Positions 41,532 through 50,363 of a stretch of DNA of 64,000 nucleotides are shown in pieces. The notes beneath the pieces are model-generated. The model searched no databases, was not told the DNA's origin, and saw only the letters and a list, made by a program, of their open reading frames with translations. The stretch is from Chloroflexota bacterium. Its GTDB lineage: Bacteria; Chloroflexota; Limnocylindria; Limnocylindrales; CSP1-4. The stretch lies in the NCBI GenBank assembly GCA_021786265.1, contig JAJYNP010000273.1:24814-88813 (forward strand), given 5' to 3'. The number at the start of each line of letters is the position of its first letter. Position 1 is the stretch's first letter. Position numbers and translations under genes: made by a program.

Positions 41532-44123
41532 ATGCCCGACCGGCCCCACATCTTCTTCGCGACGCCGGGAGTCGCCCACCGCCATGCGCCGGGAGGCGGG
41601 ATCCCGAAGCTACACAGGCCGACAGGTCCGCGGCAGGTCGAGCGACTCGACCCGAAGTTTGAGGCGCTGGAGCGAGCCTTTGAGCAGCGGCGCGCCGAGA
41701 TTCGGGCAGATGTTCCCGGCGTTGAGCCCGAGGAAATGCTCGTGCTCGAGACTGTTGGGCGCGTTGACGACTTCGTTCGAGCGGTACGGGGTTTGCGCGG
41801 GCTCGAATGGTTGGGCGACATCGATCTCGATGACATGTCGCCGGACGACGACTTCTACAGCGAACGGGATCGCGAGCGTGGCCTCTCGGGACGCCTGTAC
41901 CTGCTCATGACGAATCAGCGTGGCTTGACCGAGCTACAGCGGCTATGGGCGCTGTTCAAGGAGACCCCGGACCACCCGAGCTTCCAGCGCGGCCGGACGA
42001 AGTGGCGGGATCTGTTCCGTCTTCTACGCGAGATCCGACCGTGGGGCCCGGCGGACCGGCTCAGTGCGACCGGATTCGCCGATGAGCTCGAGGATCTAGT
42101 CGCGGGCGCTCAGGAAGTGGTGACCGCCGAACTCGAGCTCTGGTTCCGCTCGGCGGCGCAGGATCGGGATCAGGCAGAGACCACGATCAGGCGCCTCACG
42201 GAAGAGGTCCTGGGTCGTGTAATACGCAGGGCGGCTATCCCGGAGATCCAGTACCACGGGGTCCTGGTATCGCTCCCCATCGATTCCGCACAGGCCGTGA
42301 TCAGGGACCATGCAAGCCCACTGGTGCGCGCCGCACAGATCTTGAAGATCAGACCGATCGGCCAAGCTGTGACCATTGCGCCGGACGGTGAAGCAGAGCC
42401 AAGGCCCTTTGAGGCGGCGCCAACTGTCGATCGGGAGCCAATCGTGGCTCTACTTGGCGGGCTCCCAATCCAGCAACACCAACGCCTGGCTGGACGTCTG
42501 CGGATCGACGATCCGGACAACTGGGAAGCTCGCTACCCGGCGGTGAGCCGGGTTCACGGGACCGCCATGGCTTCGCTGATCATCCACGGGGACTTGGAGG
42601 CAGGCGACGAGGCCCTTGGGCGGCCGATTTACGTGAGACCGATCCTGCAGCCGATACCGACGGGTGGCACCCGGGCACTTGAAGGGGTGCCCGATGACGA
42701 ATTGCCAGTCGATCTCGTGCACCGCGCCGTGGTGCGCCTCTTCAGAGGAACGGGCGGCGGCGAGCCCGCAGCTCCATCGGTCCGCATCATCAACCATTCA
42801 ATCGGCGATCCGCGCCGCCCGTTTGACTACACGATTGGCGCCTGGGCTCGCGCTCTCGACCACCTTGCCGCCTCGCACCAGGTGCTCATCGTCGTCAGTG
42901 CAGGAAACGTCGATCTGCCCCTAGAGGTCGCCTCTCCTCCGGACAGTCACGAGGACGGCCAGGAGGCGATCAATCACGCGGCCCTCGAGGCTGTCGCCGC
43001 GGCGCCTTGGGCGCGCCGGCTCCTGTCTCCCGGCGAAGGCATGAACGTCCTGACCGTCGGCTCGACTCACGATGACAAGTCCACAGCAGCGCCGCCGGCA
43101 ATGCTGGTCGACCTGTTCTCCCGCTCCGGCGTGAGCCCGTTCTCAAGGCATGGACCGGGTTATCGCCGGTCGATCAAGCCGGAGCTCGTTCTCCCGGGTG
43201 GTCGCGCACTCTTCGCTCCCGTTCGGAGCGACGGCGACGGCCGAAAGACATTCCAGATGCGAGACATCACGCGCCCGCCAGGTCAGCTTGTCGCTGCACC
43301 AGGCTTGAGTGGTCGACTCGATCAGGTGCACTACTCCAGGGGGACAAGCAACTCGGCGGCGTTAGCCACGAGGGCTGCGGCTCGGCTGTTCGAAATGCTG
43401 GATCGCCTTCGGACTGATCCGGGTGGCGATACGCTTCGGCGGCACCACGAGGCCTCATTACTCAAAGCGCTGATGGTCCACGGAACCTCACAGCCAGCAG
43501 GCCTTCGGCTTGACGACGGCGACGACACGAAGCTGCGCGTCCGACTCGTCGGATACGGAGAACTCGATCTCGATCGCGTCCTTGCCTCCGCGGACAACCG
43601 CGTGACGCTCATCGGCTGGGGCGTGCTCATGGACGGCGACGCCAGCCAGTTCGATCTACCGCTCCCACCGTCAATGATTGGCGTTAATGTCGAGCGGCGA
43701 GTCACGGTGACACTCGCGTGGATGGCGCCGGTCAATCCCCGGCACCGGGCGTACAAACGCGCGAGCCTCTGGTTCGATCCATATGGAACCTCGGGGAGCG
43801 ACGACGATTTGATGAAGGCACTCGGACTCCGGCGACAGGATGGAGATCACACACGGCCCCGCCGTGGGACCGTCCAGCATGAGGTTTTCGTCGGAACCCG
43901 TGCCGCTGTCTTCGAGGCCGGCCGCAGCGCGGTAATTCAGGTCAACTGCCGTTCCGAGACTGGAGATCTGGGGGGCATGCGGACCCCTTACGGACTGATC
44001 GTCACGGTCGAGACGCCGGCGGAGCTGCCCATCTACGACGAGATCCGCACCAGGCTGCGCCCACCAGTCCGGGTGACAGTCGGTGCCGACACGGTCGCGA
44101 GCAGCGGAACGGCGCTCGACTGA
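41532..44123 (+). CDS. ietS: S8 subtilisin-like protease of an IetAS-type pair
   Basis: 863 residues, cytoplasmic (no signal peptide). N-terminal 300 residues are helical and family-specific. The protease domain has His H342 in HGTAMASLI, oxyanion Asn N459 in VVSAGN, and nucleophile Ser S606 in SRGTSNSAALAT. Where the family has its catalytic Asp (a VALLDG-like strand about 33 residues before the His) this protein reads VALLGG, with Gly at 309. So it may lack the Asp of the triad, or use the nearby Asp of RIDDPD. A C-terminal beta-rich domain follows. It is paired with the AAA+ gene 7 bases upstream. Confidence 0.8.
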   Translation: MPDRPHIFFATPGVAHRHAPGGGIPKLHRPTGPRQVERLDPKFEALERAFEQRRAEIRADVPGVEPEEMLVLETVGRVDDFVRAVRGLRGLEWLGDIDLDDMSPDDDFYSERDRERGLSGRLYLLMTNQRGLTELQRLWALFKETPDHPSFQRGRTKWRDLFRLLREIRPWGPADRLSATGFADELEDLVAGAQEVVTAELELWFRSAAQDRDQAETTIRRLTEEVLGRVIRRAAIPEIQYHGVLVSLPIDSAQAVIRDHASPLVRAAQILKIRPIGQAVTIAPDGEAEPRPFEAAPTVDREPIVALLGGLPIQQHQRLAGRLRIDDPDNWEARYPAVSRVHGTAMASLIIHGDLEAGDEALGRPIYVRPILQPIPTGGTRALEGVPDDELPVDLVHRAVVRLFRGTGGGEPAAPSVRIINHSIGDPRRPFDYTIGAWARALDHLAASHQVLIVVSAGNVDLPLEVASPPDSHEDGQEAINHAALEAVAAAPWARRLLSPGEGMNVLTVGSTHDDKSTAAPPAMLVDLFSRSGVSPFSRHGPGYRRSIKPELVLPGGRALFAPVRSDGDGRKTFQMRDITRPPGQLVAAPGLSGRLDQVHYSRGTSNSAALATRAAARLFEMLDRLRTDPGGDTLRRHHEASLLKALMVHGTSQPAGLRLDDGDDTKLRVRLVGYGELDLDRVLASADNRVTLIGWGVLMDGDASQFDLPLPPSMIGVNVERRVTVTLAWMAPVNPRHRAYKRASLWFDPYGTSGSDDDLMKALGLRRQDGDHTRPRRGTVQHEVFVGTRAAVFEAGRSAVIQVNCRSETGDLGGMRTPYGLIVTVETPAELPIYDEIRTRLRPPVRVTVGADTVASSGTALD

Positions 44124-44156
44124 ACAGCGATCGCATGAGGAGAAGCCACCCACACA

Positions 44157-45104
44157 TCACAGCCGGTCGGCGGGGGATACACGCCGGTGAACCGCTCGAA
44201 GGTCATCGTCAAGCAGCCGGACGTAGCGACGGGTCACCTGGAGCGACGCGGGACTGTGGCCGAGGATGCGCTGGAGGGAGAAGACATCGCCGCCGTTGGC
44301 GAGGAAGGCCCGCGCGAAGCTGTGGCGGAGGACGTGGGGCGAGCATCGCTGGGCCAAACCAGCCGCCCGCGCGAGGCGCCGGACGAGTTGCTGGACGGCC
44401 CGGGGCGTGAGGCGATCACCTCGCCGTCCGACGAATAGCGGATCGTCCGGGGACACTGACCCGCGAGCGAGGAGCGAGGCCCGTATCGCGCGCCGCGCTC
44501 GCCCGCCGACGGGAACGACACGCTCCTTCGACCCCTTGCCCATAACCCGACAGCGGCCCTCGACGAGGTCGATATCGGCAACGGACATGCCCACGAGCTC
44601 GCTCAGCCGGACGCCGGTGTCGAGGAACAGAAGCACGACCGCCCGATCCCGGGCGACATCCGCCGAGCGCGCGTCGACGGCGGCGAGCAGCGCGCGCATC
44701 TGCAGAGGAGAGAGACTCGGGACCAGGACATCGGGCACCTTCGGGGGCGCTAGGCCGGCCAGCGGATGTGAGGGCAACTGCAGCTCGCCCCGGAGCCAGC
44801 CGCCGAAGGCGCGGAGGGTCCGCACGCGTCCTGCGATCGAGTTCGGCGCTAGCGGCCGCGGCCTGGTGCCCTGCGTGGCGAGCAGCCAGCGTCGAGCAAC
44901 CGGCGGTGTCAGGTCCTGAAGGGACGCCGTTGCTCCCTCGCGCGACGCGAATGCGACGAAGTCGTCGAGGTACGCGCGATACCAGTCGATCGTCCGTCGG
45001 CTGCGGCCCGCTATCTCGAGCGCGGCCGCGTACTCCTCGACCAGCTCGCGCAGGGGGATATCCGCGACGCTGGCGACGAGGGGCACGGCGCGCGCAGCGG
45101 ACAT
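44157..45104 (-). CDS. Tyrosine recombinase (second of the island)
   Basis: A 315-residue integrase of the same family as that at 39433. Core-binding domain LEIAGRSRRTIDWYRAYLDD; catalytic Arg in DTGVRLSELVGM, Lys in GKGSKERVVPVG, HVLRHSFARAF, and GHSPASLQVTRRYVRL with the Tyr. It ends SPADRL, a tail shared by all three recombinases here. It faces the ietS gene convergently and starts 6 bases after an ATPase-gene fragment; no tRNA or direct repeat flanks it. It could mark a nested element or have been left from an earlier insertion. Confidence 0.85.
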   Translation of the reverse strand: MSAARAVPLVASVADIPLRELVEEYAAALEIAGRSRRTIDWYRAYLDDFVAFASREGATASLQDLTPPVARRWLLATQGTRPRPLAPNSIAGRVRTLRAFGGWLRGELQLPSHPLAGLAPPKVPDVLVPSLSPLQMRALLAAVDARSADVARDRAVVLLFLDTGVRLSELVGMSVADIDLVEGRCRVMGKGSKERVVPVGGRARRAIRASLLARGSVSPDDPLFVGRRGDRLTPRAVQQLVRRLARAAGLAQRCSPHVLRHSFARAFLANGGDVFSLQRILGHSPASLQVTRRYVRLLDDDLRAVHRRVSPADRL

Positions 45105-45110
45105 CGGCTT

Positions 45111-45247
45111 CTATCGACCCCGCGATAGTTGTGTGAGATTCCCCTGCCGGCGCAGGTAGGCGCGAAAGAGCGGCAGCGCGAAGTCGTAGCGCCCGCGGCT
45201 GGGCCGGTAGATGAGGCCTCGCTCGAGGAGCCTTGCGACGACCTGGT
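45111..45247 (-). pseudogene. C-terminal fragment of an ATPase gene cut by the IS21 element
   Basis: On the minus strand the last 45 residues include VVARLLERGLIYRPSRGRY and FALPLFRAYLRRQ, the winged-helix end typical of ATP-binding proteins of the Orc1/Cdc6-like or prokaryotic AAA type. Upstream the frame runs straight into the terminal repeats of the IS21 element, and no N-terminal part is present beyond the element. It is a truncated remnant. Confidence 0.6.
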
Positions 45248-45250
45248 TGC

Positions 45251-45343
45251 GGATTCCACAGGTTTTGGCCACCCGGTTCCACGGGTTTTGGCCACCTGAT
45301 TCCGCCGGGAAGTGGCCCACCCGTTCCACGGGTTTCGGCCACC
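45251..45343 (-). repeat. Left-end repeats of the IS21 element
   Basis: Three copies of a 20-22-base unit, TTCCACRGGTTTYGGCCACC, at about 45254-45273, 45277-45296 and 45324-45343. Multiple end repeats of this kind are typical of IS21, where IstA binds them. Confidence 0.75.
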
Positions 45344-45424
45344 CCTCGGTGAGGAGCTCGCCAGCGGCGACGTGAGGCACGTCGGGCACCGCACGCTTCC
45401 CTCGAACGACCCGTCCGAGGAGAG

Positions 45425-46981
45425 ATGCCGGTGCCCCGTCCCCGTGCTGCCATGCGCAAGATCCGCGAAGTCCTGCGGCTCCACGAAGCGGAGCACCTGA
45501 GCGCCCGCCAGGTCGGCATCAGCGTCGGCCTGCCCCGGACGACCGTCCGCCACTATCTCGACCGGGCCCGCGAGACTGGCCTCGGATGGCCGCTGCCCGA
45601 CGACCTCGACGACCGCGCGCTCGAAGAGCGCCTGTTCGGGCGAGCGGCACCACCACCCCTCATTCCTGCCCGGCCGGTCCCCGACTGGGCGGTCGTCCAT
45701 CGCGAGCTGCGGCGCAAGGGCGTCACCCTCATGCTGCTGTGGACCGAGTACCGCGAGCGGTGCCCGGACGGCTTCGGCTATTCCTGGTTCGCCGAGCGGT
45801 ACCAAGCGTACGCGGGGCGGCTCGACGTCGTCCTGCGCGGCGAGCACCGGGCCGGCGAGAAGTGCTTCCTCGACTTCCCGGGCGCGACGATCCCGATCAC
45901 CGATCCGCTGACGGGCCAGATCACGCAGGCCGAGCTGTTCGTCGCGGTCCTCGGTGCCAGCAACTACACGTACGCCGAGGCCGTGCCGTCCCAGGCCCTG
46001 CCGCACTGGACGGCCGCCCACGTCCACGCCTTTGCGTTCTTCGGCGGGACCCCGGCGATCCTGGTCCCCGACAACCTCCGCGCCGCGGTGACCCGGGCCG
46101 ACCGCTATGAGGCCGACCTCAACCGGACGTACGAGGAGCTCGCCGCCCACTACGGCTGCGCCGTCATCCCCGCGCGGCCGTACAAGCCACGGGACAAGGC
46201 GAAAGTTGAGCAAGGCGTGCTCGTCGCCGAACGCTGGATCCTCGCGGCCCTCCGCAATCGCACGTTCTTCAGCCTCGCCGAGGCGAACGCGGCGATCCGC
46301 GAGCGCCTCGACTGGCTCAACAACCGTCCCTTCAAGAAACTTCCCGGGTCCCGGGCGAGCCTGTTCGCCGAGCTCGATCGGCCGGCCCTGCGACCGCTGC
46401 CCGCGCGCCCCTACGAGTACGGCATCTGGCGCCGGGCGAAGGTCAGCATCGACTACCACGTCGAGCTCGACCGCCACTACTACAGCGTGCCCTACCAGCT
46501 CGTCGGCGAGGTGTGCGATGCGCGCCTCTCGGCGACGACGGTCGAGCTCTACGTCCGGGGCCGGCGGGTGGCGAGCCATCCGCGGAGCGCCGAGCGGTTC
46601 CAGGCGTCTACGACGCCTGCCCACATGCCCGAGTCCCATCGCCGGCATCTGGAGTGGACGCCCGGGCGCCTGGTGGCCTGGGGCACGCAGGCAGGTCCGT
46701 CGACGGGTGCCCTCGTCGCCGAGCTCATGGCCCGCCGGCCCCATCCCGAGCAGGGCTACCGCAGCTGTCTTGGCGTCCTGCGCCTGGGGCGCCGCTACGG
46801 GTCGGAGCGCCTCGAAGCCGCCTGTGCCCGGGCCCTCGCCATCGACGCTCCGACGTATCGGAGCGTCGAGTCGATCCTGCGCCACGGCCTCGAGGCCCGG
46901 CCGTTGCCGGCGCCACAGGCGGGTCCCGCACCCCCGCGGCGGCTCCACGCCAACGTCCGCGGGCCGTCCTACTACGAGTGA
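45425..46981 (+). CDS. istA: IS21-family transposase IstA
   Basis: 518 residues. The N-terminal HTH (LSARQVGISVGLPRTTVRHY) is followed by a DDE integrase core: first Asp in CFLDFPGATIPIT, second in VPDNLRAAVTRAD, Glu in DKAKVEQGVLVAE. A C-terminal beta-barrel domain contains YHVELDRHYYSVPYQLVG. It cuts and joins DNA ends with help from IstB. The start could be ATG 45425 or 45452; the first few residues are not conserved. It is intact in frame. Confidence 0.92.
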   Translation: MPVPRPRAAMRKIREVLRLHEAEHLSARQVGISVGLPRTTVRHYLDRARETGLGWPLPDDLDDRALEERLFGRAAPPPLIPARPVPDWAVVHRELRRKGVTLMLLWTEYRERCPDGFGYSWFAERYQAYAGRLDVVLRGEHRAGEKCFLDFPGATIPITDPLTGQITQAELFVAVLGASNYTYAEAVPSQALPHWTAAHVHAFAFFGGTPAILVPDNLRAAVTRADRYEADLNRTYEELAAHYGCAVIPARPYKPRDKAKVEQGVLVAERWILAALRNRTFFSLAEANAAIRERLDWLNNRPFKKLPGSRASLFAELDRPALRPLPARPYEYGIWRRAKVSIDYHVELDRHYYSVPYQLVGEVCDARLSATTVELYVRGRRVASHPRSAERFQASTTPAHMPESHRRHLEWTPGRLVAWGTQAGPSTGALVAELMARRPHPEQGYRSCLGVLRLGRRYGSERLEAACARALAIDAPTYRSVESILRHGLEARPLPAPQAGPAPPRRLHANVRGPSYYE

Positions 46982-46995
46982 GAGAGGAGAAGCAG

Positions 46996-47775
46996 GTGTT
47001 CACCAACCCGACCATCGACAAGCTCATCGCGCTCAACCTCGGGGGCATGGCCCACGCCCTCGTCGAGCAGCAGGAACAGCCTGCCACCTACGGGCCGCTC
47101 GCCTTCGAGGACCGGATCGGCATGCTCGTCGACCGCGAGGCCGTCGAGCGCGAGAACCGGCGCCTGGAGCGGTATCGGCGGGCAGCCAAGCTCCGCCTGT
47201 CGGCGTCGATCGAGGACGTCGACTTCCGGGCAGCCCGAGGGCTCGACCGCGGCGTGCTGCTCGACCTCGCGGCGTCGCGCTGGGTGGCCGCCCACCAGCA
47301 GGTCCTGATCGTCGGGCCGACCGGCGTCGGCAAGACCTACCTCGCCTGCGCGCTCGCGGAGGCCGCGATCCGGGCGGGCCATCCCGCACTCTACCTGCGG
47401 ACGCCCCGGGCGCTGACCGAGCTCGCCACGGCGAGGCTCGACGGGCGGCTGCCCCGCCTGCTCGTGGCGTGGGCCAGGCTCGACCTGCTCGTGCTCGACG
47501 ACTTCGCGCTCCAGCCGCTCACCGATGCCCAGGCGGCCGACCTGCTCGAGGTGATCGAGGATCGGGCGGGGATCCGCTCCACCCTCGTCACGAGCCAGCT
47601 CCCGGTCGCCCTCTGGCACGAGAACCTCGGCGAGCCGACCGTCGCAGACGCCATCTGCGACCGGCTCCTGGCCGGTGCCCACCGGATCGAGCTCAGCGGC
47701 GCGTCCCTGCGCCGCTCAGAGCCACGCATAGCTCAGGGAGTCCCGGCGAGCGACGCCTCGGCGAGCCCGGCGTGA
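46996..47775 (+). CDS. istB: IS21-family helper ATPase IstB
   Basis: 259 residues from GTG 46996 with GAGAGGAGA upstream. AAA+ domain: Walker A VGPTGVGKTYLACALAEAA, Walker B LDLLVLDDFALQPL, sensor STLVTSQLP, and ADAICDRLLAGAHRIEL near the end. IstB assembles on target DNA and recruits IstA. It follows istA by 14 bases, as in all IS21 elements. About 25 Ala/Ser-rich residues extend beyond the usual end. Confidence 0.92.
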   Translation: MFTNPTIDKLIALNLGGMAHALVEQQEQPATYGPLAFEDRIGMLVDREAVERENRRLERYRRAAKLRLSASIEDVDFRAARGLDRGVLLDLAASRWVAAHQQVLIVGPTGVGKTYLACALAEAAIRAGHPALYLRTPRALTELATARLDGRLPRLLVAWARLDLLVLDDFALQPLTDAQAADLLEVIEDRAGIRSTLVTSQLPVALWHENLGEPTVADAICDRLLAGAHRIELSGASLRRSEPRIAQGVPASDASASPA

Positions 47776-47910
47776 CGCCGGTGGGCTGGCAGCGCGACAC
47801 CCTCGCGTGTCAGACTGCCGGGCCAACGACCACCGACCGCACCGAGAGGAGGTGAGGACCAGGGGATGAGCTGACGCCTTGCGTCGGCCGCTGGCGCGGC
47901 CTCCGAGGCG

Positions 47911-47985
47911 GGTGGCCAAAACCCATGGAATCACGTGGCCACTTCACCGTGGACTGGCGTGGTGGCCGATTCCGTGGAATGCGCA
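47911..47985 (+). repeat. Right-end repeats of the IS21 element
   Basis: Two copies of the end repeat in the opposite orientation to the left ones: GGTGGCCAAAACCCATGGAA (47911-47930) and GGTGGCCGATTCCGTGGAA (to 47979), the latter reaching the tip at 47985. Confidence 0.7.
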
Positions 47986-48270
47986 CGCAGATACGCCGTA
48001 TCCCAGTCCGTGTCTCCTCCCGACTTCTCGCCCCGCAGTCTACCCCGAGCGCGTGCGCCAAAGACGAGCCAGCCCACATCCTTGAGTCTCTTGATCTCCT
48101 GTTCCAGCTCGAACGTTGCGCGAACTCGAAGCGCCGGCTCGTAGTCGTCCCACATTCCCGCATGGTCGTGGACCAGCTGCAGGAAGCCCGCCACCAGATC
48201 CAGTTCGCCCTCTGTCTCGATGTCTTCGTGATCGAGGCTCGATTCCTCAGCCGAGACGGCTACGTTGAGA
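47986..48270 (-). pseudogene. C-terminal part of the HNH gene, frameshifted and cut by IS21
   Basis: Read on the minus strand in a frame shifted from the HNH gene upstream, this gives VLNVAVSAEESSLDHEDIE, GFLQLVHDHAGMWDDYEP and DVGWLVFGARARGRL, ending TAYLRA exactly at the IS21 tip. No good start codon precedes it; the first ATG in frame is at 48194. It reads as the second half of the HNH protein, separated by a frameshift near 48265-48275 and truncated at its 3' end by the insertion. Confidence 0.6.
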
Positions 48271-48802
48271 ACCTCTCTCCCTCTCGTGCAGTACCGAGAT
48301 ATTGCAGCGCCGCCGGCTCCGCACGAAGGATCGTCAAGGGCGACAATCCATCCGACGCGGCGAGCTTCGTCCGAACCCAGTCCTCGTGGGCGTGCTTGAC
48401 TGCCAGGACGCGCTCACGGGGATAGTCGTCGACAAGCAAGTCGATGAGACGATAGTCGTTCGGGCAGAGAAGGATCAGGTTGTCATATCCGTCGAGGTCG
48501 CCGATCGGGAAACCGCCGCGTGGTCCCGTTGCGATCGGGCTGACGATATAACACTCGTCCCCAATCACGGTTAGGCCGCCGCCGACCTCGCCCTCGCGCA
48601 CGAGTGTCGTTCTGCACATAGAGCAGCAGTTCCCAGCTCTCGACCAGAGGATCTTGCGGTCGCGGTCTCGGATCGCCACGCGAGTCAGGATACGGATGTC
48701 TCCACCCACCGACTCCCTCAGGCCGGCGGCGTCACGTGCGGTCAGATACCGAGCTAGATCCTCGAGCTCCGGCCTCCTTGGGCGGCCGCTCCATCGCCCC
48801 AC
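48260..48802 (-). CDS. HNH-endonuclease-like protein with both HNH histidines replaced
   Basis: 180 residues. The middle looks like an HNH domain: a CxxC zinc pair in GNCCSMCRTTLV, GDECYIVSP where the family has ECHIVS, and NLILLCPNDYRLID where it has a His before LID. Both expected His are Tyr here (each a single-base change), so nuclease activity is doubtful. The frame ends at a stop, but the sequence continues in another frame (47986-48270), so this is probably the front half of a broken gene. It lies upstream of the IS21 insertion and downstream of the AlbA_2 gene. Confidence 0.6.
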   Translation of the reverse strand: MGRWSGRPRRPELEDLARYLTARDAAGLRESVGGDIRILTRVAIRDRDRKILWSRAGNCCSMCRTTLVREGEVGGGLTVIGDECYIVSPIATGPRGGFPIGDLDGYDNLILLCPNDYRLIDLLVDDYPRERVLAVKHAHEDWVRTKLAASDGLSPLTILRAEPAALQYLGTAREGERFST

Positions 48803-48873
48803 CGTGCCCGCAGGTTGAGCGGGTGCTCAATCGTTTGCGTGGTCGAGCAAGCCACCGAGGTTTGACAGCATGT

Positions 48874-50226
48874 TCAGGACCAGCCGCGCCCGAGGTAGTG
48901 CGCCAAGCTGGGTGGTGTCTCGTTCGGGGCTGTCCGGACCGCGGCCTCGCGGACCTCCTGCTGCGTTGCCGGGAAAGTGCTTGCGCCGCGTCGGACGTAG
49001 TACTCGACGTGGTCATCGCTGCGGAGCTGGATCCCGTACGGCTGGGCCAGTCCGGGCGCCACCTCGAGCATCAGGACACGGACACCGGACGCGCTCGCCC
49101 AACGGACTTCGAAGTCCGGGGTGGGTCGCAGAATCCGATGAATAAGCTCGCCGAGGCGGTCACGTTCCGTCTGCTCGTTATCCGTGGCGACGCCCATCAC
49201 CGTGACCTCGTCGGGGTCGATGCCAAACACGATCGCGCCGCCGGCAGCGTTGGCAAACGCCGCAACCGTCTTGAGGGACTTGCGCCGCGACTCGTCGTCC
49301 CTACGGGGCAGCTCGCGCTTGAACTCGACACGAGGTCCCTCGCCGTCGGCGATCAGAGCGGCCACCCGGCTGTCGGGGTCGTCGGGGATCACAAGCTCGA
49401 CCCCACGGTCGACGCGCCCCTTCGCACCGGGGAGCTGCTGGCCGAGCGGCCGATAGTCGAGCCAGCGGCTGCCTCGGGTCACGAAGAGCCACGCATCCTC
49501 GGGGAGGCCGTCCGGGAGACGAAGCCTGACGCGGCCGCGGGGTCCGCTCGTCTTCCGCGACCTGAGGGACCCGCTGTTGATCTCGACCTCAACCCCTGCG
49601 ACCGAGTTGCCGCGCAGCACAACGTCGAGGTGGGTGACGCCGATGGCAACGCGCTCGATCCACGCCTCCTGATCGACGTGCCGGACGAGGGCCATCCGGC
49701 TCGTTGTTCGCCCCGCACCGATTGTGGAGTAGTCACCGTGGAAGAACGCCCGCAGGGCGGTGTCGGCGTCCGTGAACGAGGGGCATCCTTCCCCGATCAG
49801 GAAACCGGACGGACTGCCCGCCGCTTGCGTCTGGAGGCCGCTGAACTCGTAGTCGACGGTCGGCCATGGCAGCGGGACGGGATCGTAGACGGCTCGGCTC
49901 GGGAGGTGGCGCCAGTGAACCGTGTCGTAGGTAGGCGCGACTGATGCCCTGAATGGTCCGATCGCGAACTCGCCGGATTGATCCGTCCTAAAGGCGCCGA
50001 GGAGCGAACTCGCGGGCACCACGTCGGCAATGAATGCGTGCGAGGGGTACTCCCAGCACGCGAGTTGCCACCCAGGCGGCTCCGCTCCGACGATCGCTTC
50101 GCAGGTCCGCAGCGCCCAGCCGTCACCTGCGCGAATGAGCGCCGCGCGAACGAATGCGCTCTGATCGCCGAGCTGGGCCGCCAGCTCCGCCAGCTGCATC
50201 TGCCCCATATCCACGACGCGCAGCAT
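48874..50226 (-). CDS. AlbA_2 (Schlafen-type) domain protein
   Basis: About 450 residues from ATG 50226 (MLRVVDMGQMQLAEL); a longer frame to 50394 adds low-complexity sequence. The C-terminal third is an AlbA_2 domain: EGPRVEFKRELPRR, the helix SLKTVAAFANAAGGAIVFGI, a middle strand set, and VEYYVRRGASTFPATQQEV. AlbA_2 proteins bind nucleic acid and some are nucleases or regulators related to Schlafen. The N-terminal 300 residues hold no motif I recognise but are rich in aromatic residues. It is divergent from the HTH gene across 137 bases. A defence or toxin role is possible but only by context. Confidence 0.68.
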   Translation of the reverse strand: MLRVVDMGQMQLAELAAQLGDQSAFVRAALIRAGDGWALRTCEAIVGAEPPGWQLACWEYPSHAFIADVVPASSLLGAFRTDQSGEFAIGPFRASVAPTYDTVHWRHLPSRAVYDPVPLPWPTVDYEFSGLQTQAAGSPSGFLIGEGCPSFTDADTALRAFFHGDYSTIGAGRTTSRMALVRHVDQEAWIERVAIGVTHLDVVLRGNSVAGVEVEINSGSLRSRKTSGPRGRVRLRLPDGLPEDAWLFVTRGSRWLDYRPLGQQLPGAKGRVDRGVELVIPDDPDSRVAALIADGEGPRVEFKRELPRRDDESRRKSLKTVAAFANAAGGAIVFGIDPDEVTVMGVATDNEQTERDRLGELIHRILRPTPDFEVRWASASGVRVLMLEVAPGLAQPYGIQLRSDDHVEYYVRRGASTFPATQQEVREAAVRTAPNETPPSLAHYLGRGWS

Positions 50227-50363
50227 AGGGGTCCTGGGACCACTGAGCCGCCCGGTGGTGGTGTCTGGCAGAGGCTGCGGGCCGATAGGGCTGGAGCGGA
50301 CCTCACGGCTGGGGGCCGCCCACGCCGCCGGATTGCCCGCCCGCGGCCTGGAGGAGGTCGGAG

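Larger units (their letters stand above)
45248..47985 (+). mobile_element. IS21-family insertion sequence
   Basis: A 2.7-kb element with istA and istB in the usual order. The left tip TGCGGATTCCAC at 45248 matches the reverse complement of the right tip (TGCGCATTCCAC, ending 47985). Inner copies of the transposase-binding repeat lie at both ends in opposite orientation. The 8 bases outside each tip do not match, so no target duplication is visible, suggesting a later rearrangement. It truncates an ATPase gene on the left and an HNH-type gene on the right. Confidence 0.85.

Noticed and set aside
45240..47993. 8-bp target duplication of the IS21 element
   Set aside because: The bases outside the proposed tips (GACCTGGT and CGCAGATA) do not match, and shifting the tips by a few bases gives no match either.
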